Assembly (NCBI GenBank): GCA_937958185.1 | Contig: CALFFN010000006.1 | Span: 62,001-126,000 of the forward strand | Reading direction: 5' to 3' | Length of the DNA: 64,000 nucleotides | From: an uncultured Neglectibacter sp. | Lineage (GTDB): Bacteria > Bacillota > Clostridia > Oscillospirales > Acutalibacteraceae | Shown: one piece after another, positions 9,408-18,000 of the stretch | Position numbering within the stretch: position 1 is the first letter of the stretch | Layout: every line of letters begins with the position of its first letter | The notes under the pieces: model-generated | Seen by the model: only the letters and a program-made list of their open reading frames with translations | Told to the model about the DNA's origin: nothing | Database searches by the model: none | Made by a program: the position numbers and the translations under genes

Positions 9408-11078
9408 TTATTCCTCGATAGCCGCTTTTTGGCGGTTGATTTTCGCGATTTCAGCCATGTCAAATTTGGGGACACGGTCATAGGTATACATGCCGTTCAA
9501 TTCAAATTCCACATCGGTCAGCTGGGTATAACAGAACGCGCATATCTCCGGGTTCTGGAGCAGCGCTTCGGTCAACCCCTTGTAGCGCGCCATAAATTCC
9601 TCCTTGGTGCGCACCCGCTGACCATAGCCCCAGCCCTCCTTGTCCGCTTCGGTGCACCACCAGATGCCGCCGTATTCGCTGACAAAGGTCATGTCCGGGT
9701 CGGTCTCCTGCCGCTTTTGAATGCTTTTCGCAAAGGCGGCGGGGTCCTGTTCATAATCGTGGCAGTCGCAGACGTCATAAGCGCCCTTCACGTGGTGCCA
9801 GCCACTGCAATCCACAATGGGGCGGGTGGGGTCGGCGGCTCTTGTCACATCGCACACAGCCTTGATGAGCACGGGGTCCTGGTTCTCCTGGGTCTCATTA
9901 AAGGGGCACCAGCCTACGATGGCGGGGTGGTTGTAGTCCCGGTTCATCTCGTCCAGCCATTCCGGGACCGCCGCTTTCCACGCGGTGGCGCGGGAAATAT
10001 CCAACCCCCAGTTGGGGAACTCGCCCCAGACCAGATAGCCCATGGCGTCACAGTGATAGAGAAAGCGCTCCTCAAAAATTTTCTCATGGAGCCGTGCGCC
10101 GTTGAAGCCGCAGTCCAGGCTGCGCTGGATATCCGCCTTTAACTCGCCGTCGGTGGGGGCGGTGTAAATTCCATCGGGATAGAAGCCCTGATCCAGAACC
10201 AGCCGCTGGAACACAGGCTTGCCGTTCAGCTTGAGCTTGTGATCCTCATAGACGATCTCGCGAATGCCGAAATAGCTTTCCACGCTGTCCTCGCCCACCG
10301 TCAGGGTCAGGTCGTAAAGGTTGGGCTGCCCCGCGTCCCAGAGGTGGGGCTGGTCGATGTGCAAAGTAAGGTTCGCGATCTCGCCCCGAACGGTCCCGGT
10401 ACAAGCTGCCACAGGGCTTCCCTGCCAGCTCGCCTGGGCTTTTACTTCCTTGCCTTCGCCGCCCTTCACATGGATCTCCAGCCCCACCGTGCCGTCCAGG
10501 GAGGTGCGGTACCTGGTGAGGGAAATGTAGGTCTGGGGGACGGCCTCCAGCCACACGGTCTGCCAGATGCCGGTGGTGCGGGTGTAGAAGCACCCGGCGG
10601 AATAGAAGTCCGTGCTCTGCTTGCCCAGCGGCTGCTCCCCGCTGCGCGTGTCGTCCCTGGCAAAAACGGTGAACACGTTCTTGCCGGGCACCAAAAGCTC
10701 CGTCACGTCAAAGGCAAAGGAGCAGTAGCCCCCGATATGGACGCCCGCCGGCTTCCCGTTGACGAAGACCTCCGTTTCATAATCGCAGGCGCCCATATGG
10801 AACAGCACCCGCTTGCCGGCAAAGGACTGAGGAAGCTCGACCTCCTTCTTGTACCACACGGCCGCCATAAAGTCCTTATACCCCACGCCGGAAAGCTCGC
10901 TCTCCGGGCAGAAGGGCACGGTGATGCTGCCGGAAAGATGCGCCGCTTCCTGCAATTTCCTTTCCCGCCCGGTCACGCCGTGGTCGATCTCAAATTCCCA
11001 TGTTCCGTTGAGGTTCAGCCAGTCCTGCCGAACCAGCTGCGGGCGGGGATATTCCGCCCTTGGAATGTTATTTGTCAT
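9408..11078 (-). CDS. Glycoside hydrolase family 2 protein
   Basis: This 556-residue GH2 enzyme has a jelly-roll sugar-binding domain (about 20-180), an Ig-like domain (about 185-285) and a TIM barrel (about 290-550). The acid/base is Glu395 in CPFNETQE and the nucleophile is Glu468 in FVSEYGG. GH2 enzymes act on beta-galactosides, beta-glucuronides or beta-mannosides; this one is short, like the beta-glucuronidase-sized and smaller members, and its substrate is not settled. No signal peptide is present, so it should work in the cytoplasm on imported substrate. The start at 11078 has GAGAGGAAA upstream. It is the last gene of the four-gene operon, 111 bases after the isomerase/epimerase-like gene, and a strong terminator follows. 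Confidence 0.9.
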   Translation of the reverse strand: MTNNIPRAEYPRPQLVRQDWLNLNGTWEFEIDHGVTGRERKLQEAAHLSGSITVPFCPESELSGVGYKDFMAAVWYKKEVELPQSFAGKRVLFHMGACDYETEVFVNGKPAGVHIGGYCSFAFDVTELLVPGKNVFTVFARDDTRSGEQPLGKQSTDFYSAGCFYTRTTGIWQTVWLEAVPQTYISLTRYRTSLDGTVGLEIHVKGGEGKEVKAQASWQGSPVAACTGTVRGEIANLTLHIDQPHLWDAGQPNLYDLTLTVGEDSVESYFGIREIVYEDHKLKLNGKPVFQRLVLDQGFYPDGIYTAPTDGELKADIQRSLDCGFNGARLHEKIFEERFLYHCDAMGYLVWGEFPNWGLDISRATAWKAAVPEWLDEMNRDYNHPAIVGWCPFNETQENQDPVLIKAVCDVTRAADPTRPIVDCSGWHHVKGAYDVCDCHDYEQDPAAFAKSIQKRQETDPDMTFVSEYGGIWWCTEADKEGWGYGQRVRTKEEFMARYKGLTEALLQNPEICAFCYTQLTDVEFELNGMYTYDRVPKFDMAEIAKINRQKAAIEE

Positions 11079-11094
11079 GATAGATTTCCTCTCT

Positions 11095-11112
11095 CCCGGG
11101 GCTTTCCCCGGG
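11095..11112 (-). promoter_or_regulatory. Intercistronic hairpin just before the GH2 ribosome binding site
   Basis: CCCGGGG (11095-11101) pairs with CCCCGGG (11106-11112) over a 4-base loop. It sits directly upstream of the GH2 RBS with no U-tract on the minus strand, so it is unlikely to be a terminator. It may affect mRNA stability or GH2 translation. Confidence 0.4.
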
Positions 11113-11189
11113 TTGCCCAAAAAATTTTTTCCAAACAGGGCTTTTCACCCTTTTTGCCGGTATTTTTTGCCGATATGCCGCAGGCGCGC

Positions 11190-11945
11190 TCAATAGCCCA
11201 GCCTATGGAGGTTATCGTAGCTGGTCTTCAGGCAGTCAAAGGGGCTGCCCTCGCAGATATCCTGCTCCACCAGAATGTGCTCCACGCCGCCCAGCTCTTC
11301 CATGGTGCGGAGAATTTTCGGGAAGTTCAGGTTCCCTTCCATGACGGGCGCCATGACGGCGTCCCAGCCGCGGACAGCCATATCCTTCAGGTGCACGCAG
11401 GGGGTGCGCCCTTTCAGCTTTGTGAGCCACTCGCACACGTCCGCTCCGCCCATCTGCACCCAATAGGTGTCCAGGGTAAAGCCCAGCTCCTCCGGGGCAA
11501 AGCTTTCCAGCAGGGTATTCAGCACCAGCCTGCCATTAAATTTCTGAAATTCAATATTGTGGTTGTGGTACATCAGCAGCTTCCCGGCGGCGGCAATTTT
11601 CTTTGCCGGCTCCCTGTAGTCCTCCGCAAAATGCCACAGCCATTCCGGGGAGCAGTATTTTTTCGGCATCATGCCGATCCCGATATACTTGCAGCCCATC
11701 ACGTCATGCTCCCGAATGACTGCTTCCGTATCGTTCAAAATGCGGTTGGGGTCGGTGTGGGTCAGCACGATCTCCAAGCCGTGCTTGTCGCAAAGCTCCC
11801 GCACTTTTTCCGCCGGGATCGGTCCAATGGCGGAAATCTGTACCGTCTGGTAGCCCATTTCTTTCACTCTGCCCAGGGAATAGTCAAGGTCTTTCGCGGT
11901 CTGGGTGTAGTCCCGCAGGGTAAAAAGCTGCGCGCCTAATTTCAT
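11190..11945 (-). CDS. Sugar phosphate isomerase/epimerase-like TIM-barrel protein
   Basis: This 251-residue protein belongs to the xylose isomerase-like TIM-barrel superfamily (COG1082 type, which includes IolE and related sugar epimerases/dehydratases). Typical metal-site motifs are visible: YHNHNIEF (126-133), TLDTYWVQMGG with Asp159, CVHLKD with His185, and VEQD with Glu227. Members isomerise, epimerise or dehydrate sugars and inositols; the substrate here is unknown. GGAGAG lies upstream of the start at 11945. It is the third gene of the operon, 31 bases after the SpoU gene and before the GH2 gene, which suggests that it processes the sugar released by GH2. Confidence 0.88.
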   Translation of the reverse strand: MKLGAQLFTLRDYTQTAKDLDYSLGRVKEMGYQTVQISAIGPIPAEKVRELCDKHGLEIVLTHTDPNRILNDTEAVIREHDVMGCKYIGIGMMPKKYCSPEWLWHFAEDYREPAKKIAAAGKLLMYHNHNIEFQKFNGRLVLNTLLESFAPEELGFTLDTYWVQMGGADVCEWLTKLKGRTPCVHLKDMAVRGWDAVMAPVMEGNLNFPKILRTMEELGGVEHILVEQDICEGSPFDCLKTSYDNLHRLGY

Positions 11946-11976
11946 GATGATCTCTCCGTTTCTCTTTTATATTACT

Positions 11977-12816
11977 TTATTGCTCCGCCCGCTGCCGCGC
12001 TGCCTCATACAGCATGACCGTGGCGGCACAGGCGACATTGAACGAGGACGCTGAGGATGTTTCCGCCATGGGAATGGTGCACAGCATATCGCAGGCCTCC
12101 TTGAAGGCATGGCACAGCCCGTCTGTCTCATTGCCCACCATCAGCAGCAGCGGACGGGTCAGGTCCTGCTCATACAGCACGTGCTGCTTATGGGCGGTGG
12201 TTCCTATGGCGAGGAAACCCGGATATTTCTCCTTCATCTCCGTCAGGAAACGGAACACCGTGCCGTTATCCGCCACTCGCACGGCAGGCACATGGAAAAA
12301 GGAGCCCATGGACGCGCCCACCACCTCGGGGTCGTACAGGTCCACCCCGTGCCCGGTCAAAATGAGCCCGTCCGCGCCCAAAGCGTCGCAGGAGCGCAGG
12401 ATCGTCCCCAAATTGCCCCGGTTGGAGGCGCGGTCAAACAGCAGGAACAGCGGGGTTTTTCCGCTCCCTTTCAGCGGGGCGGTGAGCCGGGAGATATCGT
12501 CCTCCCGCATTTTCACCACCGCCATCAATTCTGAGGTATCCTCTTTCCCGCTGAGCTCCGCCATCAGCGCCGGGGAAAGCTGGAAGTTCACCTGTGTTTT
12601 CACCTTTCCCAGCATTTCCGCCGCCCAGTTGGACAGCGGGCGCTCCGGGGCATAGAGAAAGGAGGATATCTCCCAGCCGTTTTTCACGGCTTCGTTCAGG
12701 TTCCGAACGCCCTCCACAAAAAATTCCCCATATTTGTAGCGCCTGTTCCGATTGGTTTTCAGCACTTCAAATTTCTGGTAATCCGCGTTTTTGCTGAGTA
12801 TCTGCCTGCTTTTCAT
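11977..12816 (-). CDS. SpoU/TrmH-family RNA methyltransferase with N-terminal substrate-binding domain
   Basis: This 279-residue protein has an L30e-like RNA-binding domain (about 1-115; FFVEGVRNLNEAV is typical) and a SPOUT catalytic domain. Its motifs are NRGNLGTILR (132-141), VGNETDGL (227-234) and SSASSFNVACAA (254-265). Its motif 3 has SASSFN where the other SpoU gene in this window has DSLN, so the two are distant paralogues. The target base is unknown. ATG at 12816 is preferred over the upstream TTG at 12849, because AGGAGGGG lies just before it. It sits between a dehydrogenase and a sugar isomerase-like gene, an unexpected place for an RNA-modification enzyme. The 45-base and 31-base gaps point to co-transcription. 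Confidence 0.9.
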   Translation of the reverse strand: MKSRQILSKNADYQKFEVLKTNRNRRYKYGEFFVEGVRNLNEAVKNGWEISSFLYAPERPLSNWAAEMLGKVKTQVNFQLSPALMAELSGKEDTSELMAVVKMREDDISRLTAPLKGSGKTPLFLLFDRASNRGNLGTILRSCDALGADGLILTGHGVDLYDPEVVGASMGSFFHVPAVRVADNGTVFRFLTEMKEKYPGFLAIGTTAHKQHVLYEQDLTRPLLLMVGNETDGLCHAFKEACDMLCTIPMAETSSASSFNVACAATVMLYEAARQRAEQ

Positions 12817-12861
12817 TTCCTCCGTCCCCTCCTGCCGCCCAGCCTGCAAAATTGCCAGGTC

Positions 12862-13887
12862 TTACTTTTGCACGTCGATCAGCACCTTCATGGTGGTTTC
12901 CCGGTTCGCGTCGATATACTGGTAGGCGTCCAGGTACTGGCGGAAGGGGAACCGCTGGGAAATCAGGGGCTTCAGCTGCACTTTGCCGCTGTCTGCCAGC
13001 TCAATGGCGGTCTGGTAGTCCTCCGTGCGGTACATCATGGACGTGTTCAGGTCCAGCTCGTGGTCGTTCAGCACGGCCAGGTCCACCTTCGCCATGCCCG
13101 CAAACACCGCCACCAGGATAATGGTGCTGCCCTTTCTGGCGTACTGGATCGCCTGCCCCATGGTGATATCGTTTCCGGCGCAGTCATAGATCACGTCGGC
13201 TTTGTCAGGTCCGAAATTCCCGGTCAGCGCCTTGCCGAAATCCTTTTCTTTGGTATTCACGCAGAAATCCACACCGCATTCCGCCGCCTTTTTCAGCCGG
13301 ATATCACTGATATCGGTGATCATCACCCGCTTTGCGCCCATGCCTTTCGCGGTCTGCGCCACCAGAATGCCGATGGGTCCCGCACCCAGCACGCAAATGT
13401 CCTGCCCGGTCACATCGCCTGCCCGGCGAACCGCGTGGACCGCCACCGCCAGCGGCTCGATCATCGCGCCCTCCTCCAGGCTCATGCTTTCCGACAGGGG
13501 CGTCACCTTTTCCGCGTCCACCGCGAAATACTGGGACGCTACGCCGGTGGTCTGGAAGCCCATGACCTTCAGCTTTTCGCAGAGATTATACTTCCCGTGG
13601 CGGCAGGGGTAGCATTCCCCGCATACCACCTGGGGCTGAATGGTCACCTTCTGCCCAACGGATAATTCGCTGACGCCAGCGCCCAGCTTTTCCACCAAGC
13701 CGGAAACCTCGTGCCCCTGGGTCACGGGGTAGCTGGTAAAAGGGTGCTCGCCGTGGTACACATGGATATCCGAGCCGCATACGCCGATCTCCATGATTTT
13801 AATGAGGACCTCCCCTTCTTTCGGCTCCGGGGTGGGCACCTCGCGGAACTCGATCTTTCCCGGTTCGGTCATCACCTGCTGCAACAT
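12862..13887 (-). CDS. Zinc-dependent medium-chain alcohol/polyol dehydrogenase
   Basis: This 341-residue MDR dehydrogenase resembles sorbitol/threonine dehydrogenases. The catalytic zinc ligands are Cys37 (GVCGSD), His59-Glu60 (GHE) and probably Glu144. The structural zinc lobe has Cys89, Cys92, Cys95 and Cys103. The Rossmann motif is GAGPIG (168-173), and Asp192 at the end of the second strand suggests NAD over NADP. It probably oxidises a sugar alcohol or aldonate. The start at 13887 is preceded by AGGGAGG nine bases upstream. It is the first gene of the operon, behind a promoter that diverges from the BlaI-like regulator. Confidence 0.9.
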   Translation of the reverse strand: MLQQVMTEPGKIEFREVPTPEPKEGEVLIKIMEIGVCGSDIHVYHGEHPFTSYPVTQGHEVSGLVEKLGAGVSELSVGQKVTIQPQVVCGECYPCRHGKYNLCEKLKVMGFQTTGVASQYFAVDAEKVTPLSESMSLEEGAMIEPLAVAVHAVRRAGDVTGQDICVLGAGPIGILVAQTAKGMGAKRVMITDISDIRLKKAAECGVDFCVNTKEKDFGKALTGNFGPDKADVIYDCAGNDITMGQAIQYARKGSTIILVAVFAGMAKVDLAVLNDHELDLNTSMMYRTEDYQTAIELADSGKVQLKPLISQRFPFRQYLDAYQYIDANRETTMKVLIDVQK

Positions 13888-13955
13888 ATCATTTTCCTCC
13901 CTTATGGGCAGCAAAACCGTTTTTTATTTCCCGCGCCGCCCTTTCTCTTTTTCTA

Positions 13956-13984
13956 ACTATGAAGCATTTTTCCGGCGGTGTCAA
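13956..13984 (-). promoter_or_regulatory. Probable promoter of the dehydrogenase operon
   Basis: On the minus strand, TTGACA (13979-13984) and CATAGT (13956-13961) are 17 bp apart. The -35 box is a perfect match and the -10 box is weak. It lies about 70 bases before the dehydrogenase start. Confidence 0.55.
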
Positions 13985-14013
13985 GTGTTTTCCCTAACCA
14001 AATTCCTAAAATA

Positions 14014-14037
14014 AAAATTGAATTGATATTCAATTTT
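14014..14037. promoter_or_regulatory. Palindrome between divergent promoters, possible operator
   Basis: AAAATTGAAT (14014-14023) and ATTCAATTTT (14028-14037) form a perfect 10-bp inverted repeat around TGAT. It lies between the minus-strand dehydrogenase promoter and the plus-strand promoter of the BlaI-like gene. It could be the binding site of that regulator, but no second copy was found. Confidence 0.45.
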
Positions 14038-14063
14038 GCTCAAATGTTTCTCCATAAAAGACA

Positions 14064-14092
14064 TTGACTTTTTTAGGAGAAGTTATTATACT
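14064..14092 (+). promoter_or_regulatory. Promoter of the BlaI-like gene
   Basis: TTGACT (14064-14069) and TATACT (14087-14092) are separated by exactly 17 bp. Each hexamer matches consensus at five of six positions. A start near 14099 would leave a leader of about 45 bases. Confidence 0.8.
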
Positions 14093-14144
14093 AGCTCTAT
14101 CTCAATTCCCATATTTTATAGGTTTTGCAAAGGAGGTGAATCAC

Positions 14145-14558
14145 ATGGCAAATTCGACACGTTTCACATTATCCAAAAAGGAAAAGGAACTGATGAACCT
14201 TTTCTGGAACGCCGAAGCTCCGATGGCACGCTCTGAAATTCTGGAAGCAGCCTCTAAGGCGAAGTGTTCCTGGAAACCCAATTCCATTCACATTCTTGTC
14301 AACTCTCTGCTTGACAAAGGCGCGGTGGAGGTGGCAGGTCTCTACCTGAATTCCCGTAAGCTGGGGCGCACCTTTGCCCCCGCAATTACCCGTGAGGACT
14401 ACGCGATCATGCAGATCGAGATCGCCGCTATCCAGGCAAGGGCCGAGGGCGTTGCCGTACCCAGCCGCATGGCGGCTGCGATCGTTGACAACCGCACTAC
14501 TTCGTCTGATCTGGATGAAATGATCCGGGTGCTTGAGTCAAAGAAGAAGGGAAAATAA
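14145..14558 (+). CDS. BlaI/MecI/CopY-family winged-helix repressor
   Basis: This 137-residue protein has the BlaI/MecI winged helix-turn-helix: FTLSKKEKELMNLFWNAE at the N-terminus, SWKPNSIHILVNSLLDKGAV as the recognition-helix region, and a basic wing before the YAIMQIEIAA dimerisation helix. Classical members repress beta-lactamase or copper-export genes and are inactivated by a membrane peptidase (BlaR/MecR type). No such partner gene lies beside it here. The start at 14145 is fixed by a full AAAGGAGGTGA RBS. It is monocistronic and diverges from the dehydrogenase operon, so it may control itself, that operon, or distant genes. Confidence 0.85.
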   Translation: MANSTRFTLSKKEKELMNLFWNAEAPMARSEILEAASKAKCSWKPNSIHILVNSLLDKGAVEVAGLYLNSRKLGRTFAPAITREDYAIMQIEIAAIQARAEGVAVPSRMAAAIVDNRTTSSDLDEMIRVLESKKKGK

Positions 14559-14736
14559 TTCCTTCTTCGGCTGCTGCGGGCAGCCTGGGGCGGCTTCCTT
14601 ATCAAATCAAAATTGCCGCTCCTGTTCTTTTGCTTTGTGGGTCGTTTGGAAAAGCCTTCGGGGGCAAGCCTTTGTTTCTGAAATTGCTTTTCCGAATGGA
14701 ATGTTCCCACAGCTTTCTTTTGGAGATGTTGTTTTC

Positions 14737-14806
14737 TTGCAAAACCGGGGGCATAATGGCTCCCGATTCAATAAAGTGCCGCGCTGCGGCAACTATGGTT
14801 TTGCAA
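14737..14806 (+). ncRNA. Candidate structured RNA (three-way junction) in the 3' region of the BlaI-like transcript
   Basis: An outer 10-bp stem (14737-14746 with 14797-14806) encloses two hairpins: 14747-14752 with 14759-14764 (6 bp with one G-U) and 14777-14782 with 14786-14791 (6 bp). A strong terminator follows seven bases later. No family was recognised. The 178 bases between the BlaI-like stop and this element show no gene that I can support. It may be a 3' UTR element or a small RNA. Confidence 0.35.
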
Positions 14807-14812
14807 AAAACG

Positions 14813-14835
14813 CCCCGGCGGGCTTCCCGCCGGGG
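14813..14835 (+). terminator. Terminator of the BlaI-like transcript
   Basis: A 10-bp GC-rich stem (14813-14822 with 14826-14835) has a CTT loop and is followed by ATTTTTCTTTTTG on the plus strand. Confidence 0.9.
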
Positions 14836-14952
14836 ATTTTTCTTTTTGTATTGCCTTCTTATGGGGCTGGGACCCTGTGTCCCGTTTGAGATATCCGGCT
14901 TTTCCGCCGCCGGGTTTTCCTCTTTTTTCTGAAACCTGCTTTCCAAAACGGA

Positions 14953-14980
14953 AAAGGCTCGTGCTTTCGCACGAGCCTTT
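14953..14980 (-). terminator. Terminator of the giant surface-protein cluster
   Basis: A perfect 12-bp stem (14953-14964 with 14969-14980) has a 4-base loop. On the minus strand it is followed by TCCGTTTT. It lies 49 bases past the stop of the SLH protein gene. It converges with the plus-strand terminator at 14813. Confidence 0.75.
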
Positions 14981-15029
14981 CCTTACTTCAGGCAGTCCTG
15001 CAATCTACAGGCGCCATTATTTTTGTTCC

Positions 15030-18000
15030 TTATTTCGCCTCGGGAACAGTGATCTTGTCAGAGTAGAAGGTGGCAGGAACACTCTTGGAAGCGAACATCA
15101 GGTCGGAGTAAGCCCACATAGCGTCGCCCTTCAGATCCGGGAACGGATTCTTGATGGAGCTGTCTCCCTTGATGGCTTCCTTCTTGGCGTCGTCCAGGCC
15201 CAGGTAGATGTTGGTCATCTTGGCAGCCTCAGCGCGCTGAATGTTCATCTTGCCGCTGAAAGAGCCATCGGGCTTGCCGTTGATGGTGCCGTTGTTGCAC
15301 AGGGCAGCAACGTACTCCTTCGCCCAGCCGGAAACCTTATCGAAGTCGTTGACCTTATCGGTGGTGTCGGTGGTGGAGGTCTTCACACCAAAGACACGGG
15401 CGATCATCGCAGCGGCTTCTTCACGGGTAATCTGGGCGTTAGGCGTACCCTTACCCAGATCGTTGCCCTTCATAATGCCGTTCTTCTTCGCGCAGGCAAC
15501 GTAGTTGTCGGACCAGCCATCGTGAGGCATATCCGGGAACAGGTTGGCAGGATCCTTGGTGTAATCCACATCCTTGTCATAGACGCCGGCTGCAATCACC
15601 AGTACCTTTGCCAGTTCCTTACGGGTAATGTTCGCGGTGGGTCTTACCTCACTCTTTTCGTTACCGACCATGTAGCCGCGGAAGACAGCGGTCAGGGTGT
15701 TTTCGCCCTCAGCATCGGGCTTGTAGGTCTCAGCGGTCACGAGGTGAGCCTCGGTGCCGTCGGTAGACCAGCCACGGAACTCCAGACCAACCTTGGGTGT
15801 TACCTTGGGCAGTGCGTCCAGCTTATTGTCGCTGTTCAGGTCAGCGGTGTCATATTCCGCCTTGCCGAAGCCCAGGGTATCGAAGCTTACGCCGCTGGAA
15901 GCGGGTACGCCCTTGCGGTTGATGGGAGCGGTAACAGCCAGCTTCTTGGAAGAAGCGTTTGCCACGTTGGTGAACAGAACGCCGGTGGTCACATCGGCAG
16001 TGCTCAGATCCAACTCGATCTCAATGCTCGAACCAGCCAGGCTGCTGAAGTCCCAGCCCTCTTCGGTAGCTTCCACAGGATCGATAGTGGTCTTCCCAGC
16101 GGGAATCGTCAGCTTATTGGCGTCGCTGTTGAACTTGATTTCCACAGCGTCGGTCACGTCGCCGGTCACTTCAACGGTGAACAGACCAGTGTCGGCAGCC
16201 TTGGTGATCCTCAAACCGTTGGACTCGCCCTCGGTCAAGGCTGCGCCGCCCACAGTCGCGTCAGCAGGCAGGATAAACTTGGTGCCCTTGACCAGCTCAT
16301 CGGCAGCCTGAACCTCTGCATCGGTGTTAGTCAGCGTTTCCGTAGAAGGCTGCTTGCCGGGATCGGCTGCGGTGTACACAGCGGGATACGCTGCCTTGAT
16401 GGCGTCGGAAATCTTGGAATCGGTGGTGAAGTAATCGCCTACCGTGCCCTGGGTCTTCTCAACGCCTGCCACCGTAACGGCAGCGCCCTTGATCGCAGTG
16501 AGGACCTGCTCGATGGTCGCGTCGGAAGCGATCTTGCCAGTGCCGGTGTTCACGGAAACAGCAGCGTCGATGGGCTTGATGTTGCCGGTGGTAGTAGCAG
16601 GCAGCTTGTAGGTGGTATCGCCAACCTTGATTTCCGTCTTAGTGCCAGTGATAGTAGCGGTCTTGCCGTCAGCAGCTGTTTCGTCCGCATAGGAAGCGGT
16701 AATACCGAAATCTGCCTTCTCAGCACCCGCAACTCCGCCGGTGACGGTAATCATGTCGTCGGTGATGGTCTTAGTGCCGTCATAGTTCTTGTCGGCAATC
16801 GTAACGGTCAGCGTCGTCTCGCTTGCGGAGCTGGCGGTGAAGGTTACATTTGTCAGACCAGTGATAGCGCCGGCAGGAGCGGTATAGGTGAAGGTACCTG
16901 CGTCAGCATCGGTAATGCTCACAGTACCAACGGAAGCGGTCAAGCCGGTGAGCTTCTCGCCAGCAGTCAGCGTAATTGTACCTGTGGAGGTATCGCTGGG
17001 CGTGCTGATATGGTTCTTGCCGCTGCCCCAGGTGATGGTCTTGCCATCGGTGGTAGTAGCGGGCAGAGCGTAGCCAGCGGGGCTGACTGTGCCCTTTACG
17101 CCGGTCACAGTAGCGCCTGCAAAGGTGTAGCCCTTTGCGCCAGCGCCTGCCAATGTAGTACCCAGCGCAACGCTTACATCATTAACGTCCTGAGCAGTAG
17201 ATACATCGGCATAGGTTGCGGTGTAAGACACGGTAACTACATCGCTATTGATGATACCGTTACCAGCAACAAAGGTGTAAATTCCAGTCTTGGTCTTGTC
17301 GGTCGCATTCTGCAAAATCGCAGGAACATTGGTGATTCCTGCTGCAGCAGGTGCGGTCAGAGTGATTTTTCCAACCGCAGCAGTAGCGGCGGACTCTGCC
17401 TTACCGTACAGAGCGGTATCCGTAACCTCAACCTTGATGGTCTGGTCAACATCAGCCAGCGTCAACTTGTAGGTGGCGTTGGTAGCACCTGTAATTTTAG
17501 TAGTACCACGATACCACTGATATTTCGGTGAAGTAGCGTTGGTGTTGTGAGTTGCGGTCAGGGTTTCGCCGTACTTTGCCGTGCCAGAGATGGTCGACGT
17601 GCCAGTGATGGCGGGCTTGATCTTAAAGGTCTTGGCGGAGGTCAAGTAGCTAGTTGCCGGATTTTCATCCATGGGATCGCCGCCAGAGGTCAGCACCTTG
17701 TTGGCATCTACCTTGATCTTGTAGTTCGTGTTAGCAGCCAGGTTGGTGTCGTTAGCAGCGATCTGCAGTGTCGCGGTGCTTGCTCCTGCCGCAGTGCCCT
17801 TGATCTTAACAGCAGGTGCGCTGGGTACAGCGCTTCCTGTGCTGTCTACGATTTTGAAATCAGTTGCGGCAATGTTAGAAGCGAACTTGCCGTTCTTGGA
17901 AATGCTTACCACAACTTCTTGATCCGCCACCGGATCCAGAGTTTTCTCTACGATGTCGATTTCAGGATCGTTGGAAGTGACGGTGACGAAAGTGGAAACA

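Noticed and set aside
14877..17531. A plus-strand open frame of 884 codons opposite the SLH protein gene
   Set aside because: Antisense shadow. The minus-strand frame has a signal peptide, SLH modules and an RBS, while this one has none.
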